Source: Parascedosporium putredinis
Taxonomy: Eukaryota; Ascomycota; Sordariomycetes; Microascales; Microascaceae
Direction: 5' to 3'
NCBI GenBank assembly: GCA_949357655.1
Contig: CASHTG010000015.1
Span: 682,001 to 746,000 of the forward strand
Length of the DNA stretch: 64,000 bases
The translations under genes and the position numbers were made by a program. Below are positions 1 through 11,252 of this stretch, piece by piece; position 1 is the first letter of the stretch, and every line of letters starts with the position of its first letter. The notes under the pieces were generated by a model. The model ran no database searches, was not told where the DNA came from, and was given only the letters and a program-made list of their open reading frames with translations.

Positions 1-450
1 CTACTGCCCTCAGTAAAAAGAACATTGGAATGCTCCCTTCCCGCGCCCTCCATATCAAACTTAAACATACCTCACCCGAAACCTGGGAAGGACCACCAAA
101 CTGTTCGGAAAGCCCATACATGCAACGATGTAAAGGCATCAATATATGCTGCAGAAACAATATCGAACCCCAAAAAGAACGCCGGCCCGCGATAGAACAG
201 AGAGCCCAACAGCGTTTGGACTGTCACAAGAGAAACAAGCAGGAAAAAAGAAAAGGAAACGGGCAGGGAAAATAAAAATGGGTACGAGGCAGATGAACAG
301 TGAAAAGCAAGAAAAAGAGGGCGAGATCCTTCTCGCCCGGGGAGTCCTTGACAGGAGATAGACAAAATCGAAGGCAAGGTCGATCAAGACAAAAATCTCC
401 AGCAAGCCAGTTGTAACGCACAGGCGATGTCCTAAGAAGATTACGCTATA
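1..450. other. Left edge, 3' flank of the BAH-PHD gene; no gene seen
   Basis: No conserved protein is readable in any frame. The short overlapping open frames are A/G-rich low-complexity sequence. The segment probably holds the 3' UTR of the gene that ends at 451 and part of an intergenic region. Confidence 0.5.
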
Positions 451-2287
451 TCAGGGAGTACAGTCACCGGTGCTTGGATATCCCGGCTTCGAGGTCCTCT
501 TTCGCCTTGGTAACAACAACACAGGAGCTGACAGCGCCTGGCTGTCCGTCGGAGGGCTCGGCCTCGCAATTCTAGTTGATCGGGGTATCGCAGATGAGGC
601 ATTTGAGGGCTCCGTCCAGGTGGTTAGACCGCCCTTGACATTATCGCGCAGGTCGACAATCTCCACCTCGGGCGGGCTCGAATCCATCTTTAGCGATCCA
701 CTGAATAATCCGAGATAGGGCTTGATGGCCTTCTCGCGCGCGCTGAAGCCGTTGGTCGCCTTGACCCTCTTCTTCTTCCCGGGAGTATCCCCCTTCGCCG
801 CCACCTCGCCTGCCGCTACTTCTGGGGTCGATTCAATCTTTTCGTCGGGGAGTGCCGTTACGTCGGGCTTTTCTTGCACGTCGGCTTTGACATCGATCGT
901 TTGTTGCGTCTCGTTGATGCCCGTCTCCGTAGGGCTAAGGGGCGGGTTCTTGGTGCCGTCACTGTCGTCTTCCACCTTCTTCGCGCCTTCGCCTACAGGG
1001 ATGTAGGGTTGATCTTTGCCGAGTCGCTCATATGCACGCATCAACGCGTCGTGGATGAGGCAGTCGTCATGGAGCCACTTTCCACACACCTCGTTCGAGC
1101 AGCCCACTAAGGTCTTGTCGGGGTGCTCGGGTTGGCCGCATTTGCAAACAGGTTCAACACTCTACATGGCATAGCGCTACTACGTTAGCGGGCCAGTCCA
1201 ATGACTCGGGCTAGGTCCTCTTGTTTTTCGGGAGAGAAAAAGAGAGGAAAAAGAGGAAAAAGAGGAAATCAAAAGGGGTGGGTAGATTGTTCTGTGCAAA
1301 CTGACCGAAAGCTCCAAATTCCTAAAGTCAAAAGCCTGCCGCCAATACAGGGCATTCTGGATCTCATCATCGTTCTCCTCAACCCAGTGGTTAACGTGCG
1401 CCATCGCCGTAACGCTGACCACGTTGATGATGTCCACTACGGAAAGGACAAAGAAAGTGGCAAGTTAGCACATCTGTGTCACATCCGTCCGACCCGCCGC
1501 CAGGTTTAGGTCGTGTGGGTACGTGGGCAGAGCTTGCGAAGTACGCGCATGCAGAAAAAGAGATACGTACTGTGATTCGACGCGATCAACTCATGGGCAC
1601 CGTGATACGGCAACCTGCCCTGGACATATTTGCGCCCGTCCGTCGTGCCAGCGGGAAGCTCGTCTGGCCAGTACATCCAGTAGACACGGGCGTAGACGTG
1701 ATGCTCATCGCTAGCTCGGATCTCTAAGATTCGGGCAACCCACTCATCCTCGGTCCTTCTCCTCGGCGAAGTCTTGCCCGCCGGTTCCTGCTGTCGCTCG
1801 ATACTCGCGTCGTTGGCGACGTAAATGAACCCTTCGCTAAAGTACTTGGCACCATTTACTAGAGGATAAGTGCGTCGTCATTAGTGAGTCCATTGCCATT
1901 ATTAAAGGGATGCTCGAGTGGAGGAGTAGATATCGCCACTCTAGCATAATTGGTAGAGAATCTGGAGAGAGGGCGATGACGCGACACCAAAACGGCGCCT
2001 CGACAGGAGACTTACGGACAAAGCTATTGTATCGGGTCATCTCTTGCCATTTGGAGCTCGGCTCCACGGAGTAGCTAAGATCAAGGGTTTCGTGCGTCTT
2101 GAACTTGCCGACGGGCGCAAAGGGCGAGCTGCTGGTACACTTTCTTCGGAGGTTCAGGTTGGTCCCCTCGTTTCCGTCGCTTGGGGGCCTTTTTGTTGAC
2201 GTCCGTCTCGAGTGTGACGACGAAGGGACAGTCGGCACGGTTCTCTTCGACATCGCGCCGCGGACGTTTTCGAGCAGAGGCCGGCAT
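451..2287 (-). CDS. BAH domain plus PHD-like zinc finger chromatin reader (one frameshift)
   Basis: Four exons: 2287-2016, 1858-1571, 1436-1306, 1161-451; all introns are GT..AG and the phases join. About 466 aa. The start is an ATG in a CCCACC context, followed by a basic NLS-like stretch (ARKRPRRD). Residues about 70-190 form a BAH domain (GKFKTHETLD, TRYNSFVLNG, SEGFIYVANDAS, YWMYWPDELP). A PHD-like finger lies at about 231-255 with ligands CxC, Cx4C and HxxC; I see no final cysteine pair. The C-terminal half is acidic, low complexity and probably disordered. The frame changes near 2129-2136 (one extra base or two missing), just before the conserved SPFAPVGKFK block. Fungal BAH-PHD proteins include the H3K27me3 reader EPR-1 of Neurospora; whether this is EPR-1 or a paralogue cannot be told here. 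Likely role: nuclear histone-mark reader. Confidence 0.85.
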
Positions 2288-4351
2288 GGTGGGATGGGGC
2301 GCGGAAGTAGAGATTTTGGGCTGGTTTACGGGTCGCCGCGCGGACGAATTGCTGCTGTTGTTGTCGTGAGACTGGTAAAGAGGTCGAGGTTTCTCGTATC
2401 GTCGTCCCGAGGTCCGCGATCGAGGGGTGTGGTTAACCCAGTTTGTCAGCGACTGCGCTGTACCCTCGCGGAATTAATTCAACACGCCTCGCTCCTCGTC
2501 TGCGTGCTCCTTATTTGAACTTTTTTTCTCTCCCTCTCCTAGTCCGTTTCTCTTGATGGCGTCGATGCCGGACTGTCCCAATGGCGGGATTAAGGGATGA
2601 CAGCAAGGAAAAGAAGCGAGAGAAAGGAGGAAAAGAAAACGCGCCCGGCGATGAGGGGATATGGGACGGCGTGGCAGTGACTAGGAGGTCCGTGAGACGG
2701 CAACGGGATCGGATGTTTGCAAGAAAGGGAAGCCACCTAATTGGGGGTAAAGAGAAAAAAAAAAAAAAAGAATTAGATCGTCTTTCGCGATGGTCGTAGT
2801 TGGGTGGTAGAAGGAATTGGAGGAGTCGAAATTATGGTTGCGCAAAATGTTCTTCTGAGGAAAATAGTGGAGAGCGTCGGGGTATTTTTGGTGAAGGCGA
2901 TTCGACGCCAGTCTGCGGTCGGAAAACACGGGAGAACACGAATCGAACAGAGACACCTTGACAAAACAAACGCCGAGGAACGACAAGGAGCCAAGAAGGT
3001 AGCGCGGGGTACGAGAAAAGGAAGAGCGTTTTCCGTTTTCCGCTTTTTTTTATTCCTTGTTCTGAATTTCTTCGTTTCTTTCTCTGGCTTTCTCCTTTCT
3101 ACAAGTAGGGTCGGGCTTCTCGTCGCCTTTCTCCTCTGGCCCGGTCTTGCGTCGAATCCCTAGAAGAGAGACTTCTTCCCCGTCCAGACAAACGGCGATA
3201 CACGAAAGCTGAGGCGAATGAATGGGTGGGTTGGCTGTGATTTGATGGATGCGGCCCGCACAGTCGCTTGGAGGTCTCCAGGGTCCTCGCTGCTGGGAGC
3301 GAGGGAAATTCGTTCGTCGTCTTGGATTTGGGTGTGCGTGTTCTCTCCGTAATCCGTCTGCGGCTGGGTGGTAATCATCCAACCCTGTCGTTTTTCCTCT
3401 CTGAGAAGCTCAGCTTGCGTAGTGAGTTGTTCTGGGTCATCGACTTATTCCCGGAAACGGCTACGCCACAGTGGAAAGAGGTTGGGAAAAATCATAACAC
3501 GACCTGCCAGTGGATGCAAGCCAGTGCGACGCTAGCGGGACTCCACCGTCGCCATGGGAAGCAGAGCTGGTAAGCTCGGAGCATGGAGCATGGGGCATGG
3601 CACGCACCTTCCCAGCCGCTTGGTGACATCACGTGAAAATATGCTCCCTTCCCCAGACTGGACGAATTGGAGGTACCGCCCCTCAACCTGCTGCATGCCA
3701 GTGGAAGCTTCGGGCCGGGCCAACCAGCGCTGTCGACGACGACCTTGAGAGAAGATCAATCTCCAATTGAGAAATAGTAGAAGACAAGGGGGCGAGGTGA
3801 ACAACGTTCATATAAAGAATTAGAAAAAAGAGCATGACGAAAATCTAAGCTTGCGCCATGCATACAAAGAGAAGAGTTAAATCGATTCTTCCAGGATTCA
3901 ACTCTAAACATAGGTAGGTATACTTGTGCAAGAGAAAATCGCGCCCACGCAAAGCTTTCATGTATCGCATGGCAAAGTACTTCATACAAGTTCAAGGTCC
4001 TCCTCAAAGACACCTGACCCCTCATTTTGCAATGGTGGTATTCTTGTCAAAATCCGAAATGGTGTATGGTCCCAGGGAGAGAGAGGAGGGAGAAGTGCAG
4101 CAATGCAACGCGACTGGTTGGTGTGTTAGAAAAGCGAGGCTAAACCAAGACAAGAGATGCTAGCTGAAAGAGGGAAGGGAGGGAGCACAAGGAATGAAGG
4201 CATGGATCAGGGACCGACAGGTGTCACCCAGATGAAGAACAGCACCAAGATTTGCGACGAAATCAAAATGTATCATCAGAATGTATCCGGAAAGCGGGGA
4301 AGATCAAATGTAGTCTCACGCTCTCAAAACGCCTCTAGCAGGATGCTAATT
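2288..4351. other. Intergenic, 2.1 kb; nothing recognised
   Basis: It lies between the start of the BAH-PHD gene and the 3' end of ATG22, so it should hold the BAH-PHD promoter and the ATG22 3' UTR. It contains purine-rich tracts (2581-2800) and an A-run at 2756-2769. No conserved coding frame is seen. Confidence 0.5.
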
Positions 4352-6374
4352 TTACATGGACTCGGCATCGGCGTGCGCAGTTCCGTTCTCTCCGTTGCCC
4401 CTATTCATCTTGAACCCTTCAATCGCCTCCGCTAGCCGTTCCGCATCCCGCTTCCCCTATCGATATTGATGAGCCAGATGAGAGGTGCCGGCAACCCAAC
4501 CAGGGCCCCGAGGAACCAGAACGCCGGCCGAATATGACCCGCCTTGCCAATGATGGCTGCGACAATGGCTGGACCAAAGAAACTTGAACCTTTATCGGTA
4601 ATGGCGTAGAGCGCGTAAAAGGCAGCTTCGGAGCCGGGCGGGATGAGCTCGGCATAGAGCGATCGGCAGTAGCTACTTAGTCCGCCCAGGACCAAGCCGT
4701 AGACGGCGGCGAGCGGATACATTTCCCAGGGCTGCTGCAACCCAAAGTACCCAAGATTTTCGATAAACGGCAGGTAGCCAAGAAGGCCGTAGATGGGGAT
4801 AAGTTCAAAAGGAGCAGGCAGATGAGGATAATCTGGTGGGGCCGCAGGTTCCATCTGCGAGAGATGTAGGCCCAACTAAAGGCACCTAGAACGCCAGCAA
4901 GGGTGGAGATGGCGTTGATCATACCCAGAGCCCATGTCTCCATCTTGAGCTCAACTTTGGCAAACAAGATGGCAGTGGAGGACGTTGTGGCAATGGCATC
5001 AGAAAGCAAAAACCAGCTGGCCAAGAAGAGAACGATATCCGCCAGTCGGCGCGCTAGTCCCATCGTCTTGAATAACGATGTCCACGAATACTTGATGTAA
5101 GAAAGCCACGCGCGAGCCCCCGTCTGACCCTTGACAAGATAGTCAGGAAGCGGCGGTCCGGGCCGTGGCCGAAGCCACATGGCGGCGGGGACAGTAAAGA
5201 CGGTCCACCAGATGCCGATAACCATCAGCACCACCCTCTGGGCAAATGTGGTACCATTCATGAGGACGAGGATCACGATCCCGAGGCACTGCACGAACAG
5301 GCCCGCAATGTACCCAATGCCAATTCCCGTGGCAGATATCTGCGAGGAAAGCTGCACTTCGATCGAGTTGAGTTCTTGCTCGGTCTCTTCGCGGCGCAAC
5401 GTCCGCGCTTCATACCCGTCGCTATCCGCTAGCAAATTTGTCGTCGAATTCACCAGCGTAGTCTCACCGTCGTCATCCACGTCGTTGAGGCGATGATTTT
5501 GCTCTTCCGGGTACTCGTCGGCTAGGGTCCTCCGCGCCCGGGCGGGAAGGTCGGGATGGTGCCGAACAAGAAGGGGGAGAAAGGAGTTTAGGAGTACGAA
5601 CGACGCTCCAAAGGAGGTGTTCGAAATGATGGCGAGCAAGCCGCCGAGCAGGTAGGTCGACGAGGAAATGAAGATGTAGCAAGCCACGGCTATGCTACCA
5701 GTCCAGGCAAAGGTAAGAAGTAGCTTCTTTCTATAATTTCCGTGGTCCGCCGCGCAGCTAATGCTCACGACTATGACAGCCTGTAGAAGAACGCTGATGG
5801 AGAATGTGTACATGGCAAAGCTCGCCGTGTTGATGGTCATGCCGAGAACATGCACCACACATTGCGAGTCGCCACCCGTCTCTTTGCTCGTTGAGCTCGG
5901 GCAGGGCTTGGTCGGGTCGGACAACAGAACGCCATTCTCTCGAGCGAGGGTTTCTAGGAGGATCGGTATAAAAGACGCTGCAAGTTTAGGTAGGTTAGTC
6001 TAGGGGAGAAATCGAGTAGCAGGGGGTTGAGAAGCGGTCATCGAACGAGCGTGAAGACAGGATAAAACGACGTACAAATTCCTAATAGTAGAAAGAATTG
6101 ATATTAGTATACAATTGCGAGCACAGCATATTTGACCTCGGACCATCTCAAATATCAGGGAGTTGTCGCAGTCGTGATGGGGTCGCGGTGGAGCGCGATA
6201 TCAAGACTCACCGCATATGACGTAGGTTTCAGCTGCGAAGGCATACATGTACCAACCAGCCAGCTCCTTCTTGCTCGTCGGGCGGGTATCCTCTCCTATA
6301 TAGCGAGGAGCCGGATGGTCGGAGAGAAGGCCGCCCTCGTCGGCATCGTGGCCGAGAAGGTGTTGGTCGGTCAT
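4352..6374 (-). CDS. ATG22: ATG22, vacuolar amino-acid efflux transporter (two frameshifts)
   Basis: Exons 6374-6212, 6081-6076 (only 6 nt) and 5977-4352; about 598 aa after allowing for two missing bases, at the A-run near 4807-4810 and the C-run near 4454-4457. Atg22 is a major-facilitator-type membrane protein that exports amino acids from the vacuole after autophagic breakdown. Visible family features: the N-terminal block GWYMYAFAAETYVICG, then SSFIPILLETLARENGV, the insert with CVVHVLGMTINTASFAMYTF, about 12 hydrophobic segments, a long acidic central loop, IGYIAGLFVQ, and the late block GLSSYCRSLYAELIPPG followed by EAAFYALYAITDKGSSFFGP. The C-terminus is a short charged tail. The start at 6374 is the first ATG upstream of the conserved block (MTDQHLLGHDADEGG). 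Length matches the family. The tRNA gene lies about 570 bp upstream on the same strand. Confidence 0.93.
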
Positions 6375-6937
6375 GTCGAATCTCGCCAATCCGTTGAGGC
6401 ACGCATTTACAGTTTGGGGTGCCTGGAAGAAGAGGAGAAGAGGATCACTCGCAAAGGGGGCTTGGGGTCCATACAACCTGGGGGCGGGTGAGCATTGACC
6501 GAGCTCCCACCACGTGCAGCACACCACAACCAACCGCACACTTCAATGTTCAATGCTCAATGCTCAATGCTGCCTCAGCTGACATCATTAGCTGGGCCTG
6601 GCTATCGATAAGGCCACCATTAGCAAATGACCTCGAGCCGATTTCTCACCCCGCCAGCAACATCTGCGTATTACGACTCCCAAGTGAGGTAAAGTCGCAT
6701 TTTAAAACCAAAGGCTCCCCCAAAATTGAGAGGCAGCGTGAAAGGCGGTGGGACTAAGAAGCGCCATGGCTCAGTACTCTAACCGTACCGCCGAAATATG
6801 ATTTCGTTTATAATAGCTACGGGATAAGTCTTCGAGTGATAGAGCGCAGATTTCGCTGATGAAGATAGGCAAGAGCTGAAATAGGAAGACAGGCAAGCCA
6901 GGCACGCCTCAGCAAGTGGAAATGGAGACGAAATTGC
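6375..6937. other. ATG22 upstream region
   Basis: Spacer between the ATG22 start and the tRNA-Tyr gene, expected to hold the ATG22 promoter and 5' UTR. A tandem decanucleotide-like run (caatgttcaatgctcaatgctcaa) lies at about 6543-6572. No coding sequence recognised. Confidence 0.45.
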
Positions 6938-6942
6938 AAAAA
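6938..6942 (-). terminator. Pol III T-run terminator of tRNA-Tyr
   Basis: Five A on the plus strand (TTTTT in the tRNA transcript) begin five bases beyond the discriminator base, which is the usual RNA polymerase III stop signal. Confidence 0.75.
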
Positions 6943-6946
6943 GAAA

Positions 6947-7034
6947 TCTCCCGAACCTGAATCGAACAGGTGACCCTCTGATTGAACTGTTACCATTACA
7001 GTCAGATGTCATGAACCAACTAGACCATCGGGAG
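6947..7034 (-). tRNA. tRNA-Tyr (anticodon GTA) with a 13-nt intron
   Basis: The minus strand folds as a full cloverleaf. The acceptor stem CTCCCGA/TCGGGAG has seven pairs. The D stem is GTC/GAC with AGTTGGTTCAT in its loop. The anticodon stem is TCTGA/TCAGA, and the T arm is ACCTG-TTCGATT-CAGGT. The anticodon loop is 20 nt instead of 7. Reading CTGTAA before the insert gives anticodon GTA and leaves a 13-nt intron one base 3' of the anticodon, the canonical site. C1:G72 and A73 are the eukaryotic Tyr identity elements, and nuclear Tyr tRNAs commonly carry such introns. The exact intron ends are set by rule, not by data. Confidence 0.95.
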
Positions 7035-8418
7035 TTTGTGATTGGTTATTCGTCGTTTCCTAATAGTGTGCCTAATGCTTTTCTCCTTCTAGGGCTGCTC
7101 CGTGGTGGAGACCTCAAGGGCCTTGTTGTAAGGCCAGGCACTCTATATGAAGCAGGCACTCGATCGCCCATTTCAGTGAAAGTCGCGAGTGAAAGCTAGT
7201 AAAAGCTCAGATTCTATTCCTACATGTAGGCTTTCTTTTTCTTTTTTTTTTTTTTTCCTTTTGCTAGAGCGGCAAGGCCTGACGGCTCTCTCATCTGCTG
7301 GATAAGCGGCACGCGAAGAAATTCGGCCCTTGCCCGGCTCTCCGTGACGCCTAAATGGCTCGCCCAACCCGCAAGCAGCATTTTTTTGTGATCAGAGGGA
7401 CACCAACACACGACACGGCCCATGAACCGTGGTTGGCGCTCTCTATATCGGAGCCCACATCGGGACTCGGCGGCTGATCCCAATCTACGTCTTACGAAGC
7501 CGTCCCCGCTATACCATTCTCCACTTCCCCCAACATCCCCAATCCCTCCCTGCCTGCCCTCTTCCCTCCCCCTTTCCTCCTCCCCCAGATGTGACGTCCA
7601 TAAACTACCGGCATTAAAGAGTGCAAGAGAGGAAGGAAACCGCGTACGGGTTGCCATTGCGATTCGACCGCCGCAGATATGGAGCACGAGTGGAGGAAGT
7701 ACCCGCTCAAATCATACTCGAGGAAGAAGCGCCTTGGAAAATGGAGGCTCGTTCTGCCCTCGCTTTTAGACGGGCTTTTGTAAATGGGGGAGGAGGCCAA
7801 ATGAAATTTATCAATACTACACACCGATGGGCTTCCCAGATCGAAGAGGGCTATTGACTGTAAACAGGAGTACCTGCGTAGCCGAGAACGATATTGGCCA
7901 GCGGTCGTTTATTACGAAGAGCTTACCTTTTGCTCTTGGCTTCTTCGCTCGACCAGTTTCCCGCGCCGATATAGTGTGTCTTGCCGCCCAAAGTAGAGGG
8001 CGAAAGTGGGCGAAAGGAAGACGAACGCTGCCAAGCGAGAAAAAAAGACAAGACAAAAAGCGTAGTCCTATCATCATCTGAACTTTTCTCACGACAGCCC
8101 GGTTAACGATGCAGTCGGCGTCTTGGCATCTAAAGGGGTCTCCAGGTCGACTCAATTCAGCTTTTGTTTAAGGGAGGCGGGGGTTCCTCTTGGAGACTTG
8201 GGATCTAGAGCCCGTTTCCCCCTCCCGGGACAAAATTTCAAGCTTTGGCTGTACAGTCCCTCGCCCACGGTTCTCATCGCCACCACGATCTCTCTGTACT
8301 TTCGCCGAAAACGTCTAGAAAAGTCTCGGAAACCTGGGGTACACGGGCAGGGGGTTAACTTTGAGGGGTATAGAGGACTGAGTGAAAATCTTCTCACGCT
8401 GCTGCAACCCATCTGCCT

Positions 8419-8420
<2 letters not shown>

Positions 8421-8467
<47 letters not shown>
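8421..8467. repeat. (CA)n microsatellite, about 23 units
   Basis: Uninterrupted CA dinucleotides in intergenic DNA. On the two strands they produce spurious His-Thr and Cys-Val repeat frames. Confidence 0.98.
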
Positions 8468-8470
<3 letters not shown>

Positions 8471-9826
8471 CTCTTTCTCTCTCTGGCTCTTCCCCAAGTG
8501 CTTTCCCCCAATCCCCATCCAGCGGCAAGATGTTCCCCGGCTCCGTTATACCCGTGAGGGTGGTTCCCCAGATCGCCAAAGACGCCTCTGGCGGGACTTG
8601 GACGGCTTCGTAGCCACATGCATCCATCTCAACCCACGATGATTGCATGCTTTCCTCCTCCCGCCCAAGACAATATCCCCCTCGTCTGTTGTTGTCTGCG
8701 CGGGCCAAGATTTTCCGTCAATAAAAATGCTTTGCTCGGTAGAAGGGAGAAGTAGAAGAAGAATGCCTCTCCCTCTCCAGAAGAGTGAGCCGTAAGGGTG
8801 ACGGTACACGTTATTTTCATTGCTGTCGAGTTCAGCCTATATCTCTGGTTCCTTGCCTGCGCCGACCCATACAAATGCAATATAAAGCAAGGTCCCATTC
8901 TCCCTCCGCCATGCATTTTTTGTCTTATGCACCCCACGAGGCGCCCGCCCCCGGCCATGGTTTTTAAGTCCCGATGACCGCCCCTCCATGCTCCGTACCA
9001 CTATGTCCCATGCCGCTCACTTCCGGCCGCACCAAGTCTAGGTCGCGTTTCCCCTGCGCTCACTTTTTTCCTTTCTTGTCGCCCACTCCTTGACGATTTT
9101 AATTACTTCCTCTTAATATGACGGGCCGTGGCCACCGGGGATTCGTGGGTACGGTGCGGAGGCGAGGAGCAAATCAAAGGGCCATGGGACCTCGACTACC
9201 ATGTATAGGCGACAGAGCCCTTCTCCACCTTGTTTTCCCACAGATTAAACAACTAATCCGCACTATATGTCTTTCTTCTCTTCTAGAGGGGGGATGGAGT
9301 ATCCGAGAAGAAAGAAAGAAAGAAGAAGAAAAAAAACAAGGGCCCACAGGTAAATCGCACTCGTCTGGGTGAACCTTGCGGTGGGAGAGCCTTATGAGCC
9401 CCCGGAGGGCGAGGAACAACATAGGACGCCCCGCAAACATACACCCCCTCCTCTTCCTCTCGAAGCTCCATGAGCCCTCCCCTTCCCCCTTTCATTGAGG
9501 GTCGCCTCGTTTGTCCCTCCCCTCAATATCGCCCCGCCTATCCTGTCATTTCATTGAGAACCTATAGGTCAACGGGGGTACCACTTCCACCTTCCGGCCA
9601 GGAGATATTTTGATGAATGGGGTCATGGGATGCGGAGTAGAGCCAAGGGGTGGGGAGGACAGCAGCCAGGTGCTTTGGAAAAGTCGGCCATGATTGTCAT
9701 TGGGGGTTGGTTTCCGGGAAGATATTCGATAGTGCCCCCGAATGCTCCGGCGAGGTGAGGTGCAAAGCCGCCGCCGCCGCTTCACCTCTTTGTTAGTGAG
9801 GGCACACACCAAAGCAACCTTTACTG

Positions 9827-9849
9827 TATATATGGATCAATGTATATAT
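9827..9849 (+). promoter_or_regulatory. Possible TATA region of the GH10 xylanase
   Basis: The decamer TGTATATATG occurs twice (about 9826-9835 and 9842-9851), roughly 220 bp upstream of the xylanase ATG and followed by a C/T-rich leader typical of fungal transcription starts. A GTGGGG hexamer at 9650-9655 fits the carbon-catabolite repressor CreA/CRE1 consensus (SYGGGG), which often controls xylanases; a single site is weak evidence. Confidence 0.35.
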
Positions 9850-10069
9850 GAGCCTCCTCCCCTCTCCCTCTCTTGGTCCTCCGCCACGAGCTGGAATATC
9901 TCGGAAACTCCTTCACCACCCACTCCTCCTCCCTCCCTCTCCTCCAGTGCCTTCCCCTCGCCTTGTCTGGTCTCCCAGCTTGTGTGCTTCTCCATCCACC
10001 CCCATCCAACCCCCGCCCGCCTACACATACACGCACACACACGTGTACACACACACAAACGACGCAACC

Positions 10070-11252
10070 ATGAAGTTCGGCAGCATCCTCATGGCCGGCG
10101 CCGCCGCCGCCGTGCCCTTCATGGACCTCGAGCCCCGCCAGGCCATCGCCAACATCGACAGGATGATGAAGGAGAAGGGCAAGCTCTACTTCGGTACCTG
10201 CGCCGACCAGTCTCTCCTCAGCAACGCCCAAAACACGGGCGTCATCTCCGCCACCTTTGGCCAGCTCACCCCGAGAACTCGATGAAGTGGGACCAGATCA
10301 ACAAGGCGCAGGACTCGTACAACTGGCAGCCCGCCGACTTCCTCGTCGACTACGCCGTCAAGAACAACATCACCATCCGAGGCCATACCCTCGTCTGGCA
10401 CTCCCAGCTCGCTGGATGGGTCAACAACGTCCGCGACAGGACCCAACTCACCAAGGTGATTGAGGACCACGTTGCCGCCGTCGTCGGCAGGTGGAAGGGC
10501 AAGATCCGAGCTTGGGTAAGTCGTTTTGTTTTTCTTTTTTTCTCTCTCTTGGGGGAATGGAGCTGGCGACTGTGACTAACACGCCGCGTCTTGATAGGAT
10601 GTCGTGAACGAAATGTTCAACGAGGACGGCTCCCTCCGCCAGTCCGTCTTCTCCAACGTCCTCGGCGAGGACTTTGTCAAGATTGCTTTCGACGCTGCCC
10701 GCAAGGCCGATCCCGATGCGATCCTTTACATCAACGACTACAACCTCGACAGCCCGACCTACGCCAAGACCACCAACGGCATGATCAACCACGTCAAGAA
10801 GTGGCTCGCCGCCGGCGTCCCCATTGACGGCATTGGTACGTTCTTTTTCTTCCTTTTTTCTTTTCTTTTTTCTCTTCCCTCTCCATTCTCCGCGAATCCT
10901 ATTTTCTTCCCTTCTTCTCTCCCGCCCAAAACTGACAATTCGGCACTCCTACAGGTTCCCAGGGCCATCTCACCCCGGCCAAGCCGGCGCCCACGTCGAG
11001 GCCCTCAAGGCCCTCGCCGCCACCGGCGTCAAGGAGGTCGCGACCACCGAGCTCGACATCCAGCAGGCCCCCGCCGCCGACTTCGCCACCGTCGTCAAGG
11101 GCTGCCTCGGCATCGAGACCTGCGTTGGTGTCACCGTCTGGGGTGTCCGCGACCCCGACTCGTGGCGCGCCAGCACCAACCCTCTCCTCTTCGACGGCCA
11201 GTACAACCCCAAGGCCGCCTTCACCGCCATTGCCCAGGCGCTCCAAGGATAA
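10070..11252 (+). CDS. GH10 endo-1,4-beta-xylanase, secreted (two frameshifts)
   Basis: Exons 10070-10515, 10598-10835 and 10955-11252; about 327 aa once two missing bases are allowed (C-runs at 10269-10272 and 10973-10976). It hydrolyses internal beta-1,4 links of xylan outside the cell. A short signal peptide (MKFGSILMAGAAAAVP) precedes the catalytic barrel. GH10 landmarks appear in order: the ENSMKWD block, GHTLVWHSQ, the acid/base glutamate in WDVVNE (about E154), YINDYNLD, GSQGHL, and the nucleophile in TTELDIQ (about E261), then GVTVWGVRDPDSWR. No carbohydrate-binding module is present, so it is a compact single-domain enzyme. Both introns sit next to conserved motifs, and phases join exactly. 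The gene is isolated, with no other hydrolase next to it. Confidence 0.95.

Larger units (their letters stand above)
7035..10069. other. Intergenic, 3 kb, with a (CA)n repeat and the xylanase promoter
   Basis: No conserved protein is seen. Contents: a T-run near 7242-7256, C/T-rich stretches (7500-7590), the dinucleotide repeat at 8421-8467, a purine tract at 9300-9345, and the xylanase upstream region. The longer open frames here are artefacts of low-complexity sequence. Confidence 0.55.

Noticed and set aside
8315..8708. Cys-Val and His-Thr repeat proteins
   Set aside because: Pure translation artefacts of the (CA)n microsatellite.
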